Source: Brevibacillus choshinensis
Lineage (GTDB): Bacteria; Bacillota; Bacilli; Brevibacillales; Brevibacillaceae
Assembly (NCBI RefSeq): GCF_016811915.1
Contig: NZ_CP069127.1
Span: forward strand, 30,001 to 94,000
DNA length: 64,000 nucleotides
Reading direction: 5' to 3'
The first letter of the stretch is position 1, and every line of letters begins with the position of its first letter. The notes beneath the pieces were generated by a model, which was not told the DNA's origin, searched no databases, and saw nothing but the letters and a program-made list of their open reading frames with translations. Both the position numbers and the translations under genes were made by a program. Of this stretch, positions 53,629 through 63,757 are shown piece by piece.

Positions 53629-54204
53629 TTATGCAGGAAAATCTGGCTTCATGGCGCTCACCGCTGCGAAAAAATCAGGGTATGTTCCCCGATAGATCGT
53701 GGAGTCGTGGTCGGAAGCACAATGACGCTTCAATCCGATTTTGCTTAAAAAACGTTCCCCGGCCGCGGTCACAGCATCGCCTACGATCCCTTCCATCCTG
53801 ACACCCTTCCTTCGAAACGTCTCGTAGTATTCCAGGTAGCTGCCCAATAACATCGTTAACGCAGGGGACCTCCGATATTCGTCGTCAATGACGATGCAGG
53901 AGAGAAACAAACTCATAGAAGGGACAGGCCCCTCTTCTACGGGGATGATTTCACGATAGGTAAGATACTTGTCGTTATAAGTGCCGTTTGAGATTTGTTC
54001 GTAAATCTCAGGCTTAACGGGGAACAAATTCATAAATCCAATGATGCGATGGTCTTCCTCCAACGCGAGTATCGAGTGAGGACGTTGTACATACCACTCG
54101 TACGATTCCGCATAAGGAGTGATATGCTCCTCAGCATAGTATCTTTTTTCCAATTGCTCCATTTGAATAAAATCTTGTATCGTTAGACAGCTTTTGATAT
54201 TCAC
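53629..54204 (-). CDS. GNAT-like acetyltransferase
   Basis: 191 residues from GTG 54204 (GGGTGA upstream). MEQLEKRYYAEEHITPYAESYEWY and ILALEEDHRIIGFMNLFPV are followed by SLFLSCIVIDDEYRRSPALTMLLGSYLEYY in the acetyl-CoA-binding position. Substrate unknown. Downstream of the EamA gene in the same direction, 30 nt apart. Confidence 0.7.
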   Translation of the reverse strand: MNIKSCLTIQDFIQMEQLEKRYYAEEHITPYAESYEWYVQRPHSILALEEDHRIIGFMNLFPVKPEIYEQISNGTYNDKYLTYREIIPVEEGPVPSMSLFLSCIVIDDEYRRSPALTMLLGSYLEYYETFRRKGVRMEGIVGDAVTAAGERFLSKIGLKRHCASDHDSTIYRGTYPDFFAAVSAMKPDFPA

Positions 54205-54234
54205 GCGAAGTCACCCGCTTTCTCGACGTTCTTG

Positions 54235-55137
54235 TCAATGTCTATCGGAGGTTTCTTGCGTATTCCCGCGTTTACCGCGTCTGCGGAACCATTCTGGCAG
54301 GACGATCCCGATCAGGATGACGACCACTCCCAACGTTTGGAGCAGGCTTACAGATTCATTCAGGACCACGTACGAAGAGATGACAGCCATAGGCAATTCG
54401 GCAGCCCCCAAAATGGCAGCCATGCCAGCACCAATGTGCGGAATGCCAAAGTTGAACAAGACGGTCGGCAAAAAAATTCCGAAAAAAGCGAGCAGGAATA
54501 CATACGGAAATAGACCATCCAACAAAGCGCCATTGAAGAGGAAGACAGGTGGGTAAATCAAGCTGGCCAAAAGCAGTGAGCCTGTTGCCATGGCCGAGCT
54601 GCGCACCCACGGTTGGACGGTGATCGCTGCTTTTCCGCTGAAAATGAGAAACAGTGTGTAGGATACGGCCGAGAGCAATCCAAGCATGACTCCCATAAAA
54701 TTGAACTGTCCCCATCCGCCGCCTTCAAACAGGCCACCGGCAAGCAGCGTTCCTATGAGCAACAATACGAGTGAGCCGATCGTTTGTCTGTCAGGACGCC
54801 GACGAGTCAGAAAGGCTTCCGCCAGTACGCCCATCCACGTAAATTGAAATAACAGGACGATCGCAATCGAAGCGGGTATGAATTGAAGGGCATTGTAATA
54901 GAAAATGCCAGTCGATCCAACAGTCAGTCCAACAGCAACCAGCAAAAGTAATTGCCTCCATTGGGGTTTTGTCCGCAAGAAAAACAAAGCAGGCAGCCAG
55001 GTTAAGACAAAGCCGAAAAACATTTGCCCACCGATCACTTCTGCGGGGGAGTATCCCTGTCCATAAGCCAGCTTGACGATGGTGGAGAGAATCCCGTAAC
55101 TACACGCCCCTATAAAGACCAGCAGTATATAACGCAT
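54235..55137 (-). CDS. EamA/DMT-family transporter
   Basis: 300 residues with ten membrane spans in two EamA repeats (LVFIGACSYGILSTIVKLAY at the start, GMAAILGAAELPMAVISSYVVLNE in the second). AAGGAGACTACTC precedes the ATG. It probably exports metabolites or amino acids. Confidence 0.9.
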   Translation of the reverse strand: MRYILLVFIGACSYGILSTIVKLAYGQGYSPAEVIGGQMFFGFVLTWLPALFFLRTKPQWRQLLLLVAVGLTVGSTGIFYYNALQFIPASIAIVLLFQFTWMGVLAEAFLTRRRPDRQTIGSLVLLLIGTLLAGGLFEGGGWGQFNFMGVMLGLLSAVSYTLFLIFSGKAAITVQPWVRSSAMATGSLLLASLIYPPVFLFNGALLDGLFPYVFLLAFFGIFLPTVLFNFGIPHIGAGMAAILGAAELPMAVISSYVVLNESVSLLQTLGVVVILIGIVLPEWFRRRGKRGNTQETSDRH

Positions 55138-55301
55138 GAGTAGTCTCCTTGTCCCAAGTGCTTTTTATCCTTAGCTAGGATAATACTCGACAGATCGTTT
55201 GTCTATGTAGGCAAATTGTTTTTGTCAATTCAAGGTTTCCCTCTGGCTCGGCGCGGGAAATAAGGTGACTAGCAGACAGCTTAGTAGGCAGGGGGAGGCA
55301 G

Positions 55302-56827
55302 ATGTACTTTTCGAAAGTAAGAGATCGATTATTTGCAACATTTCTGTTGTTGAGTCTCTTTCCCATTTTGTTTATCTGCTTCCTTTTCTATGGGGAGGCT
55401 CAAGAAGCGGTGTTTGAGCAGTACCAAACCGATATGGAAGGCCATCTCAAGCTTGCGGACATGCGATTGTCCTCTTTTCTACAAACGATGCAAGCAGAGG
55501 TAGATAATCTGGCAGCAAACAAGCTACTCTATCAGGAAAAAACGGATGACGCCTCGATTCATGCATTGTTTTCCCAGTTTGTGCGCTTGAGTGATATGAT
55601 CGGAAATGTTCACTTTGTGGCGGTCAACACACCTGCGGACAGTACAATGACTTCATCCGGAATCGGCATTCCGACAATACCCAGGATATGATGGTCGTTT
55701 TAGATTCGGGGAAAATTTTTATACATACGGAAAGTGAATGGATCGGGAAGGAAGTGCAAGCGCTTCCCGGTTATGACGAGATCCGCCGAGCGTTGCAAAA
55801 TCAAACGAATCATGGCATGCTCAGGCTTCAAAAAGAGGGGGAGACGATTTACTCGTTTTTCTTCGTATCGCCCGTCAGCGGCAACGTCTATATCGAATGG
55901 ATCGGTGGGAAAGGAATCTCGCAGCGCCTTGACCGGCTCAAGCTGATTCTGCTAATCACCATTTGCCTCGTCGTAGGTTTTTCTGCTTACGTGGCCCACC
56001 GCCTCTCGCTGTGGATCGGCAAGCCGATCTATACCCTGGTATCGGCTACGGACGCGTTGCTGGAGGGTGATTTCTCCATACGGGTTCCCATTCAGGGGAT
56101 GAAAGAGATCACGATCCTCGAAAGGAAATTCAACAAGATGGCAGGGCAAATGCATGAGCTGATCGTACGGGAACGGGAATACATGCAGGAGAGTCTGGAC
56201 CAAATCGTGCGCAGCTTTTACTTGGCGGTGGAAATGAAGGATCCGTATACGGCAGGACATACCGAACGCGTCACCGAGTACGCACTTATTTTGTACGATC
56301 ATCTGGATGAAAAATCACGCAGCCAATTTTCCCGGGACGACTTGCGTTACGCCAGTTTAATGCATGACATTGGAAAAGTAGCGATACCGGATCATGTTTT
56401 GCTCAAAGCAGGGAAGTTGACGGATGAGGAATATGAATACATGAAGCGGCATTCGTCCATTGGAGCCAACATTGTCGAGCAGATCGAAAGCTTGGCTCAC
56501 GTCAGCCCGGGAGTGAGGCACCATCACGAGCGGTGGGATGGCCGCGGTTATCCCGATCAATTAAAGGGAGAGGCCATTCCTTTGATTGGGCGGATCATAG
56601 CTGTTGCCGACACATTTGATGCGATGACGACTACCAGATCCTATCGGAAGGCGATGACCTTTCAGGAAGCGCATGATGAAATTGTCCGCTGCTCGGAGAA
56701 GCAATTTGATCCCAATATCGTAACTGTTTTTCAAGAAGCTTACCGAGCTCGCGTGTTGCAGGCGCAGCTTCGGTCAGGTGGTGTCACGCTGGAAACGTCG
56801 GCCAGTGCTGCATCCGAGAAAGAATGA
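55302..56827 (+). pseudogene. HD-GYP sensor (c-di-GMP phosphodiesterase type), disrupted
   Basis: Two frames together encode one receptor. The first (55302-55691) has a membrane span (LFATFLLLSLFPILFICFLFYG) and the start of a dCache-like sensor. The second (55688-56827, 379 residues) has the rest of the sensor, a second span, a HAMP domain (GKPIYTLVSATDALLEGDFSIRV) and an intact HD-GYP domain (LMHDIGKVAIPDH, VRHHHERWDGRGYPDQLKG). Between them a 69-bp inverted copy of dedA DNA (55616-55684) shifts the frame. Removing 55620-55693 would join HFV to VVLDSGKIF in one frame. The C-terminal part lacks a good start of its own. Confidence 0.85.
55616..55684 (-). repeat. Inverted 69-bp copy of dedA inside the HD-GYP gene
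   Basis: Exact reverse complement of 53028-53096. It gives this reading frame the foreign residues VNTPADSTMTSSGIGIPTIP. Confidence 0.93.
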
Positions 56828-56862
56828 GGGGACCTTTCCCTGTATTGGTTGGTCTTTACGCC

Positions 56863-56891
56863 TTGCTATCAATCCGTATCTCTGGTATTCT
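56863..56891 (+). promoter_or_regulatory. SRP RNA promoter
   Basis: TTGCTA (56863-56868) and TATTCT (56886-56891), 17 nt spacer, ending 6 nt before the RNA 5' end. Confidence 0.65.
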
Positions 56892-56896
56892 AACTG

Positions 56897-57168
56897 TACC
56901 GTGCTAGACGGGGAGGTTGCGGTGCCCTGTAACCTGCAATCCGCAATAGCAGGGTTGAATTCCTATCATAGGTTTCCTCATGTGAGGCTGCCTTATGGCG
57001 GCGGTGTTGAGGATCGGGTCCTGTGCAACGCGAACCCATGAACCTGGTCAGGTCCGGAAGGAAGCAGCCATAAGTGGATCATCGCGTGTGCCGCAGGGTA
57101 GCCTGGTCTGAGCTGCTACCATAAGTAACGCTCGGATGAGGATTATCGAAGATAGGTGCACGGTACCT
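56897..57168 (+). ncRNA. scr: Signal recognition particle RNA (Bacillus-type, long)
   Basis: About 270 nt with pairing ends (TACCGTGC near 56897 and GCACGGTA at 57158-57165). The SRP core helix 8 sequence GGTCAGGTCCGGAAGGAAGCAGCC lies near 57049-57072 (Ffh-binding loops GTCAGG and GGAAGGAAGCAGCC). The long form with an Alu domain is typical of Bacillus-like bacteria. It lies upstream of dnaX, as in Bacillus, but an inserted kinase gene separates them. Confidence 0.95.
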
Positions 57169-57181
57169 TCTATATGACAGT

Positions 57182-57222
57182 CAAGTAGCATGTTTTCTTC
57201 GGGAGACATGCTATTTTTATTT
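57182..57222 (+). terminator. SRP RNA terminator
   Basis: AGTAGCATG/CATGCTA stem with T5 tail. The rest of the gap to 57413 shows nothing I can name. Confidence 0.75.
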
Positions 57223-57412
57223 GCCAATAAAGTCTTTCCGATCGCTCGGTGTATTTTTTGTTGTTTTTTGACGATAAACAGCGAAACATTTCCCTTTTCT
57301 TCCTGATGGAAAAGGGCAGGTTTTAGGCGGAGTTTCACGAATTTTCATAGAAGGAGAAACAATATACTATCCTGCACATTGAACTACGTCATAGGTCAGG
57401 GAGGGACAAGCT

Positions 57413-58843
57413 GTGAGTGCATCTTTTTCGCTACATCTGGTCGGCTCGTCCGGACGATTGCAGCAGTTCATGCATCAACTGCCTACTGCCGTTTTATTGG
57501 TAAATCAGGCAGGAAGTATCGTTGAAGTAAACGAACAACTGCTTCGTGTCACCGGATATTCACGCGATCGACTTGTCAATCAACCGTTTCAGACCATCCT
57601 TCCTTTCAATGGCTCCGTGGAGCAGTTGTATGAAGAGTTATTGCAGAAGGAAGCGCAGCCGGAATTCAACGTGGAGGTAGAATGGAAGAATAAACAGGGG
57701 ATATGCGGAAAGACTCCTGCGATGATATTGGTGCAGCAAGCAGAACAGCCCTTGTATCTGATTCATCTGTCTCAACTATCAAAAGAACCAGACTTCACCT
57801 TGCCCCAGCGAGTGCTGACTAAGCTGACGCACGATACCAGCCTTGGCTTGTTCATTCTGGACGAGCAGGCGAATATCGTCGAGGCCAGTCAGACGGCATG
57901 CAAGCTCTTGGGGATGGACCGGCTGCAAGTCATCAACAACCACATTGATCGTGTTTTTGCAGGCATTCCCGAACAGCATCGGCTCATCAAAAAAGAGCTG
58001 CTGGAAGGTGTCAAATTACACAACATCGCCACGTCATGGTCCAATGACAATCAGCGCTACGAATTAATCGTGGATGCCAATACGCTGCAGGACGGTACAG
58101 GCAAGACGGTTGGCGCTTTTGTCCTTTTTAAAGATATTACGAATCTGCGTTCCTTTGAGCAAAAAATCGAGCGAAACGAGCGGTTGGCGATGATTGGGCA
58201 GATCGCTGCCGGCACCGCACACGAAATACGCAACCCGCTTACCTCCATCAAAGGATTTCTGCAAATGTTCTTAAAATCATTTGGCGAAAGCGGAATGGAT
58301 CGGGAAAAGACGTATACGGAAATCATGCTGACGGAGATCAATCGAATCAACTCGTTGGTGAGTGAGTTTCTCTTGTTGAGCAAACCGCGCAATATTCAAT
58401 ACTCCATGGTGGACCTCAATACCGTCTTCTCGGAAATCCTGCCGATCGTCGAATCCCAGGCCATTCTGTACGGGATCGACGTGAAGTTTTCCTCCCACGG
58501 AAAACTTCCGATGGTCGTAGGCGATACCGAGCTTCTCAAGCAGGTGTTCATCAACATTTGCAAAAACGGCATTGAAGCCATGGGCGAGCAGGGCACGCTG
58601 CAAATTTCCCACCACATCGATCAGGACGGAGACAAGGTAAGCATCGACATTCACGACTCCGGCCCCGGTATTCCGTTGTACATCATCGACAAAATTTTCG
58701 ACCCGTTTTTTACGACTAAAGAAGAAGGAACAGGCTTGGGGTTGTCCGTCTGCCAAAAAATCATCCACGATATCGGTGGCCAGATTCGCGTCTCGTCCAA
58801 GGGGTACGGAACGACCTTTCACATCATGCTTCCTTACATGTAA
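57413..58843 (+). CDS. PAS-domain sensor histidine kinase (sporulation-kinase type)
   Basis: 476 residues from GTG 57413 (GGGAGGGACA upstream). Two PAS domains (about 15-125 and 135-245) precede HisKA with AGTAHEIRNPLTSIKGFLQMF (phospho-His) and a HATPase domain with ICKNGIEAM (N box), DSGPGIP (G1) and GTGLGLSVCQKIIH (G2). No membrane span is visible, so it is cytosolic, like Bacillus KinA-type kinases that feed the Spo0 phosphorelay. No response regulator gene is adjacent. Confidence 0.92.
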   Translation: MSASFSLHLVGSSGRLQQFMHQLPTAVLLVNQAGSIVEVNEQLLRVTGYSRDRLVNQPFQTILPFNGSVEQLYEELLQKEAQPEFNVEVEWKNKQGICGKTPAMILVQQAEQPLYLIHLSQLSKEPDFTLPQRVLTKLTHDTSLGLFILDEQANIVEASQTACKLLGMDRLQVINNHIDRVFAGIPEQHRLIKKELLEGVKLHNIATSWSNDNQRYELIVDANTLQDGTGKTVGAFVLFKDITNLRSFEQKIERNERLAMIGQIAAGTAHEIRNPLTSIKGFLQMFLKSFGESGMDREKTYTEIMLTEINRINSLVSEFLLLSKPRNIQYSMVDLNTVFSEILPIVESQAILYGIDVKFSSHGKLPMVVGDTELLKQVFINICKNGIEAMGEQGTLQISHHIDQDGDKVSIDIHDSGPGIPLYIIDKIFDPFFTTKEEGTGLGLSVCQKIIHDIGGQIRVSSKGYGTTFHIMLPYM

Positions 58844-58854
58844 AAACGTCCATG

Positions 58855-58897
58855 CGAAAGCGTCCCTCACAACCATGTGAACGGGGCGTTTTCTTTG
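58855..58897 (+). terminator. Histidine kinase terminator
   Basis: GAAAGCGTCCC..TCAC/GTGA..GGGGCGTTTTC hairpin followed by TTTG. Confidence 0.75.
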
Positions 58898-58971
58898 ATG
58901 GAACTATGCCAATAGTGTATAATGAATAGGATATAAAAGAGGACTGTGCAGATGGGGAGTGTCACACGAAC

Positions 58972-60672
58972 ATGGCTTATACCGCGCTGTATCGCGTATA
59001 CCGACCGCAGACGTTTCAAGACGTTGTCGGACAAGAACATGTGACGATTACCTTGCGCAATGCATTGCGCGAAGGAAGGCTTTCCCATGCCTATTTGTTC
59101 AACGGTCCCCGTGGTACCGGTAAGACGAGTGCAGCCAAAATCATGTCCAAAGCCGTAAACTGCGAGCAGCCGATTGACGGCGAGCCTTGCAATGAGTGCG
59201 GTTCGTGCCGTGCGATTACAAGCGGTTCTGTGACGGATGTGCTGGAGATCGATGCCGCATCCAACCGCGGGGTTGAAGAGATTCGCGACATTCGCGACAA
59301 AGTGAAATTTGCTCCAAGCGACGTCAAGTACAAGGTGTACATCATTGACGAAGTGCATATGCTGACGACGGAGGCGTTTAACGCGCTGCTAAAGACGTTG
59401 GAAGAACCGCCTGCACACGTCATTTTCATTTTGGCCACCACGGAACCGCACAAGCTGCCGGCCACGATCATCTCTCGGTGCCAGCGTTTCGATTTTCATC
59501 GAATTCCGCTTCGGGTGATGGTCAATCTGCTGCAGAAAATTTGCCAATCGCAGGGAGTACGAGTCGAAGAACAAGCACTCCAGCTGGTGGCGAAGATGGC
59601 AGAGGGTGGAGCGCGTGATGCCCTCAGCTTGCTCGATCAGGCGATCAGCTATAGCCGAGATGAAGTGAAGGCAAGCGACATCATGCAAATTACGGGTACC
59701 GTCTCCCAGACGTACTTTTCCGTCCTGGCCCGCCATATCGCTGAGCGCGATGTAGCTCAGGTCATGGAACAGTTCGATCAGGTCATGGTTCAAGGGAAGG
59801 ATCCCGAGCAGTTCCTGCATGATTTCATGTACTACTATCGGGATATGCTGCTGTTGAAGACTGCTCCTCAGCTGGAGGAGATCGTAGAGCGGACGATGAT
59901 AGACGATCAGTTTGCCACCGTAGCTGAGCTGTACGGGTTTCCCGAGCTGTATGCGGCGATCGAGACATGCAATGAGGCGCTGACCCAATTGAAATACTCG
60001 ACGTACGCCAGAGTTTTGGTGGAGCTGACACTGGTCAAGATGTGCCAGCCTGTTGCACAAACGGCCGGAAGTACCGCTACAGCAGCTCCGCAAGTAAATA
60101 ATGAAGAGCTGGCAGGCATGGCGAACCGGATCCGCACATTGGAAGAACGCCTGGTTCAGATCATGCAAGGGCAGGTAAACTTGCCGACGCAAAAAGCGGA
60201 GGAGCCGAGAAAGGCTGAACCGAAGCGTGTGGCTGCGGCAGGAGGCGGATCGCGAACCTCGATGAACAAGGTGCGCGAAGTCGCGAAGGCATTGGACGAA
60301 AATCTGACTCGTCAGGTGCGCGGACAATGGAGCCAAATATTGACTGATTTGAAAAAGGTGAAAATCCAGTACCAGGCTTGGCTGGTAAATGGTCAGCCTG
60401 TTGCTGCTGGCGGTGATGCGGTGGTGGTCACGTTCACCAGCCCCATCCACTGCGATAAAACCATGGAGCCGGAATTAAAGGGCGTAGTCGAGCGGGTCAT
60501 CTTGAATGTGCTGGGCAAGCCATTGCAGCTTTTTTCCATCATGGAAGAGGAATGGCAATCGGTCGAACAGCAGGTAGGGCAAAAGGAAGGCCCTGCCGAA
60601 GAGGAACAGGATCCGTTTTTGGCAGAAGCCATAAAGCTCGTGGGCGAAGAACTAGTCGAAGTAAAAGACTAA
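58972..60672 (+). CDS. dnaX: DNA polymerase III subunit gamma/tau
   Basis: 566 residues. The AAA+ clamp-loader core has Walker A GPRGTGKT (45-52), a zinc module with Cys64, 73, 76, 79, Walker [11 protein letters not shown] and sensor/arginine-finger region [19 protein letters not shown] Pro/Ala-rich linker (about 360-420) and a tau-like C-terminal domain follow. ATG 58972 fits the family N-terminus [12 protein letters not shown]. It is followed by yaaK and recR in the conserved order. Confidence 0.97.
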   Translation: MAYTALYRVYRPQTFQDVVGQEHVTITLRNALREGRLSHAYLFNGPRGTGKTSAAKIMSKAVNCEQPIDGEPCNECGSCRAITSGSVTDVLEIDAASNRGVEEIRDIRDKVKFAPSDVKYKVYIIDEVHMLTTEAFNALLKTLEEPPAHVIFILATTEPHKLPATIISRCQRFDFHRIPLRVMVNLLQKICQSQGVRVEEQALQLVAKMAEGGARDALSLLDQAISYSRDEVKASDIMQITGTVSQTYFSVLARHIAERDVAQVMEQFDQVMVQGKDPEQFLHDFMYYYRDMLLLKTAPQLEEIVERTMIDDQFATVAELYGFPELYAAIETCNEALTQLKYSTYARVLVELTLVKMCQPVAQTAGSTATAAPQVNNEELAGMANRIRTLEERLVQIMQGQVNLPTQKAEEPRKAEPKRVAAAGGGSRTSMNKVREVAKALDENLTRQVRGQWSQILTDLKKVKIQYQAWLVNGQPVAAGGDAVVVTFTSPIHCDKTMEPELKGVVERVILNVLGKPLQLFSIMEEEWQSVEQQVGQKEGPAEEEQDPFLAEAIKLVGEELVEVKD

Positions 60673-60703
60673 TTTCAAAAACAATCAAGGGAGGAACCCT
60701 CAC

Positions 60704-61024
60704 ATGAAAAACATGCAGCAAATGCAACAAATGATGAAGCAAGTGAAAAAAATGCAAGAAGAAATGGCAAAAGCCCAAGAAGCCCTGAAGGATAAAGTCG
60801 TAGAAGGCTCTGCTGGCGGCGGCGCTGTATTGGTCAAAGCGGATGGCCACAAGCAAGTAAAAGAAATCATCATCAAGCCAGAAGTCATCGATCCAGATGA
60901 TGTTGAAATGCTGCAAGATCTCGTGCTGACCGCTGTGAATGACGCGCTGCGCAAAGCGGACGAATTGATGGCGAAAGACATGGGGAAATTCACTGGAGGA
61001 ATGAACATCCCGGGTCTGTTCTAA
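60704..61024 (+). CDS. yaaK: YbaB/EbfC nucleoid-associated protein
   Basis: 106 residues, GGAGG before the ATG. It starts with a Met/Gln/Lys-rich helix ([18 protein letters not shown]), then [32 protein letters not shown], the YbaB fold that binds DNA as a dimer. Located between dnaX and recR, as usual. Confidence 0.95.
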   Translation: MKNMQQMQQMMKQVKKMQEEMAKAQEALKDKVVEGSAGGGAVLVKADGHKQVKEIIIKPEVIDPDDVEMLQDLVLTAVNDALRKADELMAKDMGKFTGGMNIPGLF

Positions 61025-61051
61025 AAACAGGTAGTCGAAGGAGCATACGCG

Positions 61052-61648
61052 ATGTTCTATCCAGAACCGGTATCCAAGCTAATTGAAGGCTTTATGAAAC
61101 TGCCCGGCATCGGTCCGAAAACCGCTGGGCGGCTTGCCTTTTTCGTTCTCAACATGAAGGAAGACGACGTGCTCGATCTGGCCAAGGCGCTCGTCAACGC
61201 CAAACGCCAGCTGCACTACTGCTCGGTATGCAACAACATCACCGATCTCGATCCTTGCCACATTTGCAGGGACAAGCGTCGCGACGGCTCTGTCATTTGT
61301 GTCGTTCAGGAGCCCAAGGATGTCGTGGCGATGGAAAAAACGAGAGAGTTTGAAGGGTATTACCACGTATTGCACGGAGCCATTTCACCGATGGATGGGA
61401 TCGGTCCGGAAGATATTCGCATCCCTGACCTGTTGAAGCGGCTCAGCGACGAGCAGGTCAAAGAGGTTATCCTGGCGACCAATCCCAACATCGAAGGGGA
61501 GGCGACGGCGATGTACATTTCCCGCCTGATCAAACCTTTCGGGATTCGCGTAACGCGCATTGCCCATGGATTGCCTGTGGGCGGTGATCTGGAGTACGCA
61601 GATGAAGTGACGCTGACCAAAGCACTGGAAGGTCGACGAGAACTATAG
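61052..61648 (+). CDS. recR: Recombination mediator RecR
   Basis: 198 residues. A helix-hairpin-helix ([16 protein letters not shown]) is followed by a C4 zinc finger ([16 protein letters not shown]) and a Toprim domain ([31 protein letters not shown]). It loads RecA with RecO/RecF at gaps. Confidence 0.97.
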   Translation: MFYPEPVSKLIEGFMKLPGIGPKTAGRLAFFVLNMKEDDVLDLAKALVNAKRQLHYCSVCNNITDLDPCHICRDKRRDGSVICVVQEPKDVVAMEKTREFEGYYHVLHGAISPMDGIGPEDIRIPDLLKRLSDEQVKEVILATNPNIEGEATAMYISRLIKPFGIRVTRIAHGLPVGGDLEYADEVTLTKALEGRREL

Positions 61649-61657
61649 AATGGTGGA

Positions 61658-61692
61658 AGAGAAAAAGACGGGGGAAACCTGTCTTTTTTTCA
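61658..61692 (+). terminator. recR terminator
   Basis: AAAAAGACGGG/CCTGTCTTTTT stem with T7. Confidence 0.85.
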
Positions 61693-61720
61693 TTCTTCAC
61701 ATGGTTAAGGAGAGAGGGAC

Positions 61721-62200
61721 ATGCCTGTCATCTGTTCGGAGCTGATTATCGCAGCGCCGCCGCAACTCTGTTTTGATGCGGCCAGAAGCATCGATTTGCA
61801 TATGGAGTCAACATCTAGAACCGGGGAAAGGGCGATCGCCGGGGTCATGAGTGGATGGATCGAGCTAGGGGAGTCTGTGACCTGGGAAGCCGTCCATTTT
61901 GGGATCAAGCAGCGACTGACTGCGAAAATCACAGAGATGAACAAGCCTCATTATTTTGTGGACGAGATGGTTTCCGGAGCATTCAAACGATTTCGGCATG
62001 AGCACGAATTTATACCAGTAGGACAAAACCAAACGCGCATGCTCGATACCTTTGACTATACTTCTCCACTCGGAATTTTGGGGAAAATCGCGGATTGGCT
62101 TTTCCTTGAGGCGTACATGGCGCGCTTTCTGCTGGAAAGGAATCTTTACTTGAAGCAGGTGGCCGAGCGGCAGTTCAAACAAACGGAAGAAGAAGCTTGA
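61721..62200 (+). CDS. SRPBCC-family ligand-binding protein
   Basis: 159 residues, AAGGAGAG before the ATG. Start-like fold: ELIIAAPPQLCFDAARSIDLH, then FGIKQRLTAKITEMNKPHYFVDEMVSGAFKRFRHEHEF and a long C-terminal helix. Cytosolic; ligand unknown. Inserted between recR and yaaL relative to Bacillus. Confidence 0.85.
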   Translation: MPVICSELIIAAPPQLCFDAARSIDLHMESTSRTGERAIAGVMSGWIELGESVTWEAVHFGIKQRLTAKITEMNKPHYFVDEMVSGAFKRFRHEHEFIPVGQNQTRMLDTFDYTSPLGILGKIADWLFLEAYMARFLLERNLYLKQVAERQFKQTEEEA

Positions 62201-62257
62201 GGAAAGACGGACTTTTTTTGTGGGACGAGACATACAGTGAAATAGGAGCGTGAAGAG

Positions 62258-63232
62258 ATGCTGACAGGACCGGGGCTGTCGCTGCGGATAGAGCCAGAGA
62301 GACATCGGTCTACTCCGTGGGCGATCATGCTGTGCATAGGGTATTGGCTGATGTTTGCCGCTGAATTTTCCGTCATTCGTTTCTATCGGGGAGAAGACGG
62401 GCGATGGATCGCATCGACAACAGATCAGCCTCATTTGTGGTTGTCGCTGACGGTGTTAACCATTACCATGGTCAGCTTGGTAGGGGCAGTCGGGTTTGCA
62501 ATCAGTCTCTGGAGGCAGGGACGGCAAACGCAGTGGCTGTGGGGAGATCACGATCTGACTGGCAACGATGTGCTGCACATGGTCGCGTGGATGCATGTAT
62601 TTCAGACGTTCACGCTTCTCATCTACGGATTGATCCTCGAGGGGACTCTCTTTTCGGAGGGAACAATCGGCGGGACGTTCGAATCTGCCATGTTTCAGTT
62701 GTTTCTCTTGATCCTGATTCCATTCTGGTTCCGGGGGAGACTGGCAGAGATCGGTGTGCGCCGTCCCGCACGTATAGGCCGAATGCTCCTCACCCTGCTG
62801 ATCATGTTCATCCTGATCGCCAAAGTGCTCGATGTGGCGATAACCAATCCTCTCGCAGATTGGCTCGGGATGTCTCTCTCCTCCGAGCGGGAGCAGCAGA
62901 TTGAAAAGGAAATTGTACAAGCCAAGCAAACCGATATGCTGGCGGCAGCTACGTCGTTTCTCGTCATCGGGATCTTGGTCCCGATTGCGGAAGAGCTGTT
63001 GTTTCGGGGAGTCATCCAGACGTATCTGGTGCGTCGCATGGGAGCTGTCATCGGTATCGTTTTGAGCAGCTTGTGGTTCGCTCTCTTGCACATTGATTTG
63101 GCTTTATTCGTGCCGCTTTTTGTCATTGGTCTCGGTTTGGGATTTGTGCGTCATCGCTACCAGTCAATTTGGGGCGCAGTATTGCTGCATGCAGTGAACA
63201 ATTTGTCTGGAGTGCTGTACTACTTTCAGTGA
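62258..63232 (+). CDS. CPBP-family intramembrane metalloprotease
   Basis: 324 residues with about eight membrane spans. The CPBP motifs are in the last third: EELLFRGVIQTYLVRR (EExxxR), FALLHIDLA and HAVNNLSGVLYY. The N-terminal spans are extra. It lies before yaaL-bofA, in the conserved cluster, with no clear link. Confidence 0.9.
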   Translation: MLTGPGLSLRIEPERHRSTPWAIMLCIGYWLMFAAEFSVIRFYRGEDGRWIASTTDQPHLWLSLTVLTITMVSLVGAVGFAISLWRQGRQTQWLWGDHDLTGNDVLHMVAWMHVFQTFTLLIYGLILEGTLFSEGTIGGTFESAMFQLFLLILIPFWFRGRLAEIGVRRPARIGRMLLTLLIMFILIAKVLDVAITNPLADWLGMSLSSEREQQIEKEIVQAKQTDMLAAATSFLVIGILVPIAEELLFRGVIQTYLVRRMGAVIGIVLSSLWFALLHIDLALFVPLFVIGLGLGFVRHRYQSIWGAVLLHAVNNLSGVLYYFQ

Positions 63233-63244
63233 GGGGGTACGCTG

Positions 63245-63475
63245 ATGAGCAGGTGGGGGAAAAAGGCGAGGGTGTTGATCGATGTGGAGGCGGTCGGTCT
63301 GGATGCGGCAGTCAATCGGGCCCGTCTCGATTGGCAGCACGCCCGCCATCTGGTAGAAATCAGTGAACCGGATGGCGGCTTGGATGATGCGATTTACTAT
63401 TTGCAGTTGACAGAAAAACGCTATATGTACCTTCTCTCGCAAGCGAAGCGGGAGCATCATCGTAAGCAAGCCTAA
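63245..63475 (+). CDS. yaaL: YaaL-like protein (DUF2508)
   Basis: 76 residues, all-helical (DAAVNRARLDWQHARHLVEIS...DAIYYLQLTEKRYMYLLSQAKRE). The family lies between recR and bofA in spore-formers; function unknown. GGGGG lies before the ATG. Confidence 0.88.
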   Translation: MSRWGKKARVLIDVEAVGLDAAVNRARLDWQHARHLVEISEPDGGLDDAIYYLQLTEKRYMYLLSQAKREHHRKQA

Positions 63476-63486
63476 GGAGGAAGCTC

Positions 63487-63753
63487 ATGGAAACGGGATG
63501 GGTCATTGCTCTGATTATTGCGGGAATTCTGCTCGTCATCGCTGCCAGCAAATCGGTTGCGCTTCCGGTGCGCTGGATTGGTTTTGGGATCATGCAGCTG
63601 GTGATAGGCGCGATCTTGCTCTTCTTTGCGAATCTGGTCGGGGAATTAGCTGATTTCCATATCCCGATCAATCCGGTTACCGCCTTGCTGGCCGGTTTTT
63701 TACGGTTACCGGGTCTAGCAGCCTTGGTCGTCATTAAGCTGTGGGTGATGTAA
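63487..63753 (+). CDS. bofA: Sigma-K processing inhibitor BofA
   Basis: 88 residues, GGAGG before the ATG. Two membrane helices (VIALIIAGILLVIAASKS and IMQLVIGAILLFFANLVG) and the conserved C-terminal region IPINPVTALLAGFLRLPGLAALVVIK. In Bacillus BofA holds the SpoIVFB protease inactive in the outer forespore membrane until engulfment. It is good evidence of a spore-former. Confidence 0.95.
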   Translation: METGWVIALIIAGILLVIAASKSVALPVRWIGFGIMQLVIGAILLFFANLVGELADFHIPINPVTALLAGFLRLPGLAALVVIKLWVM

Positions 63754-63757
63754 GGCT

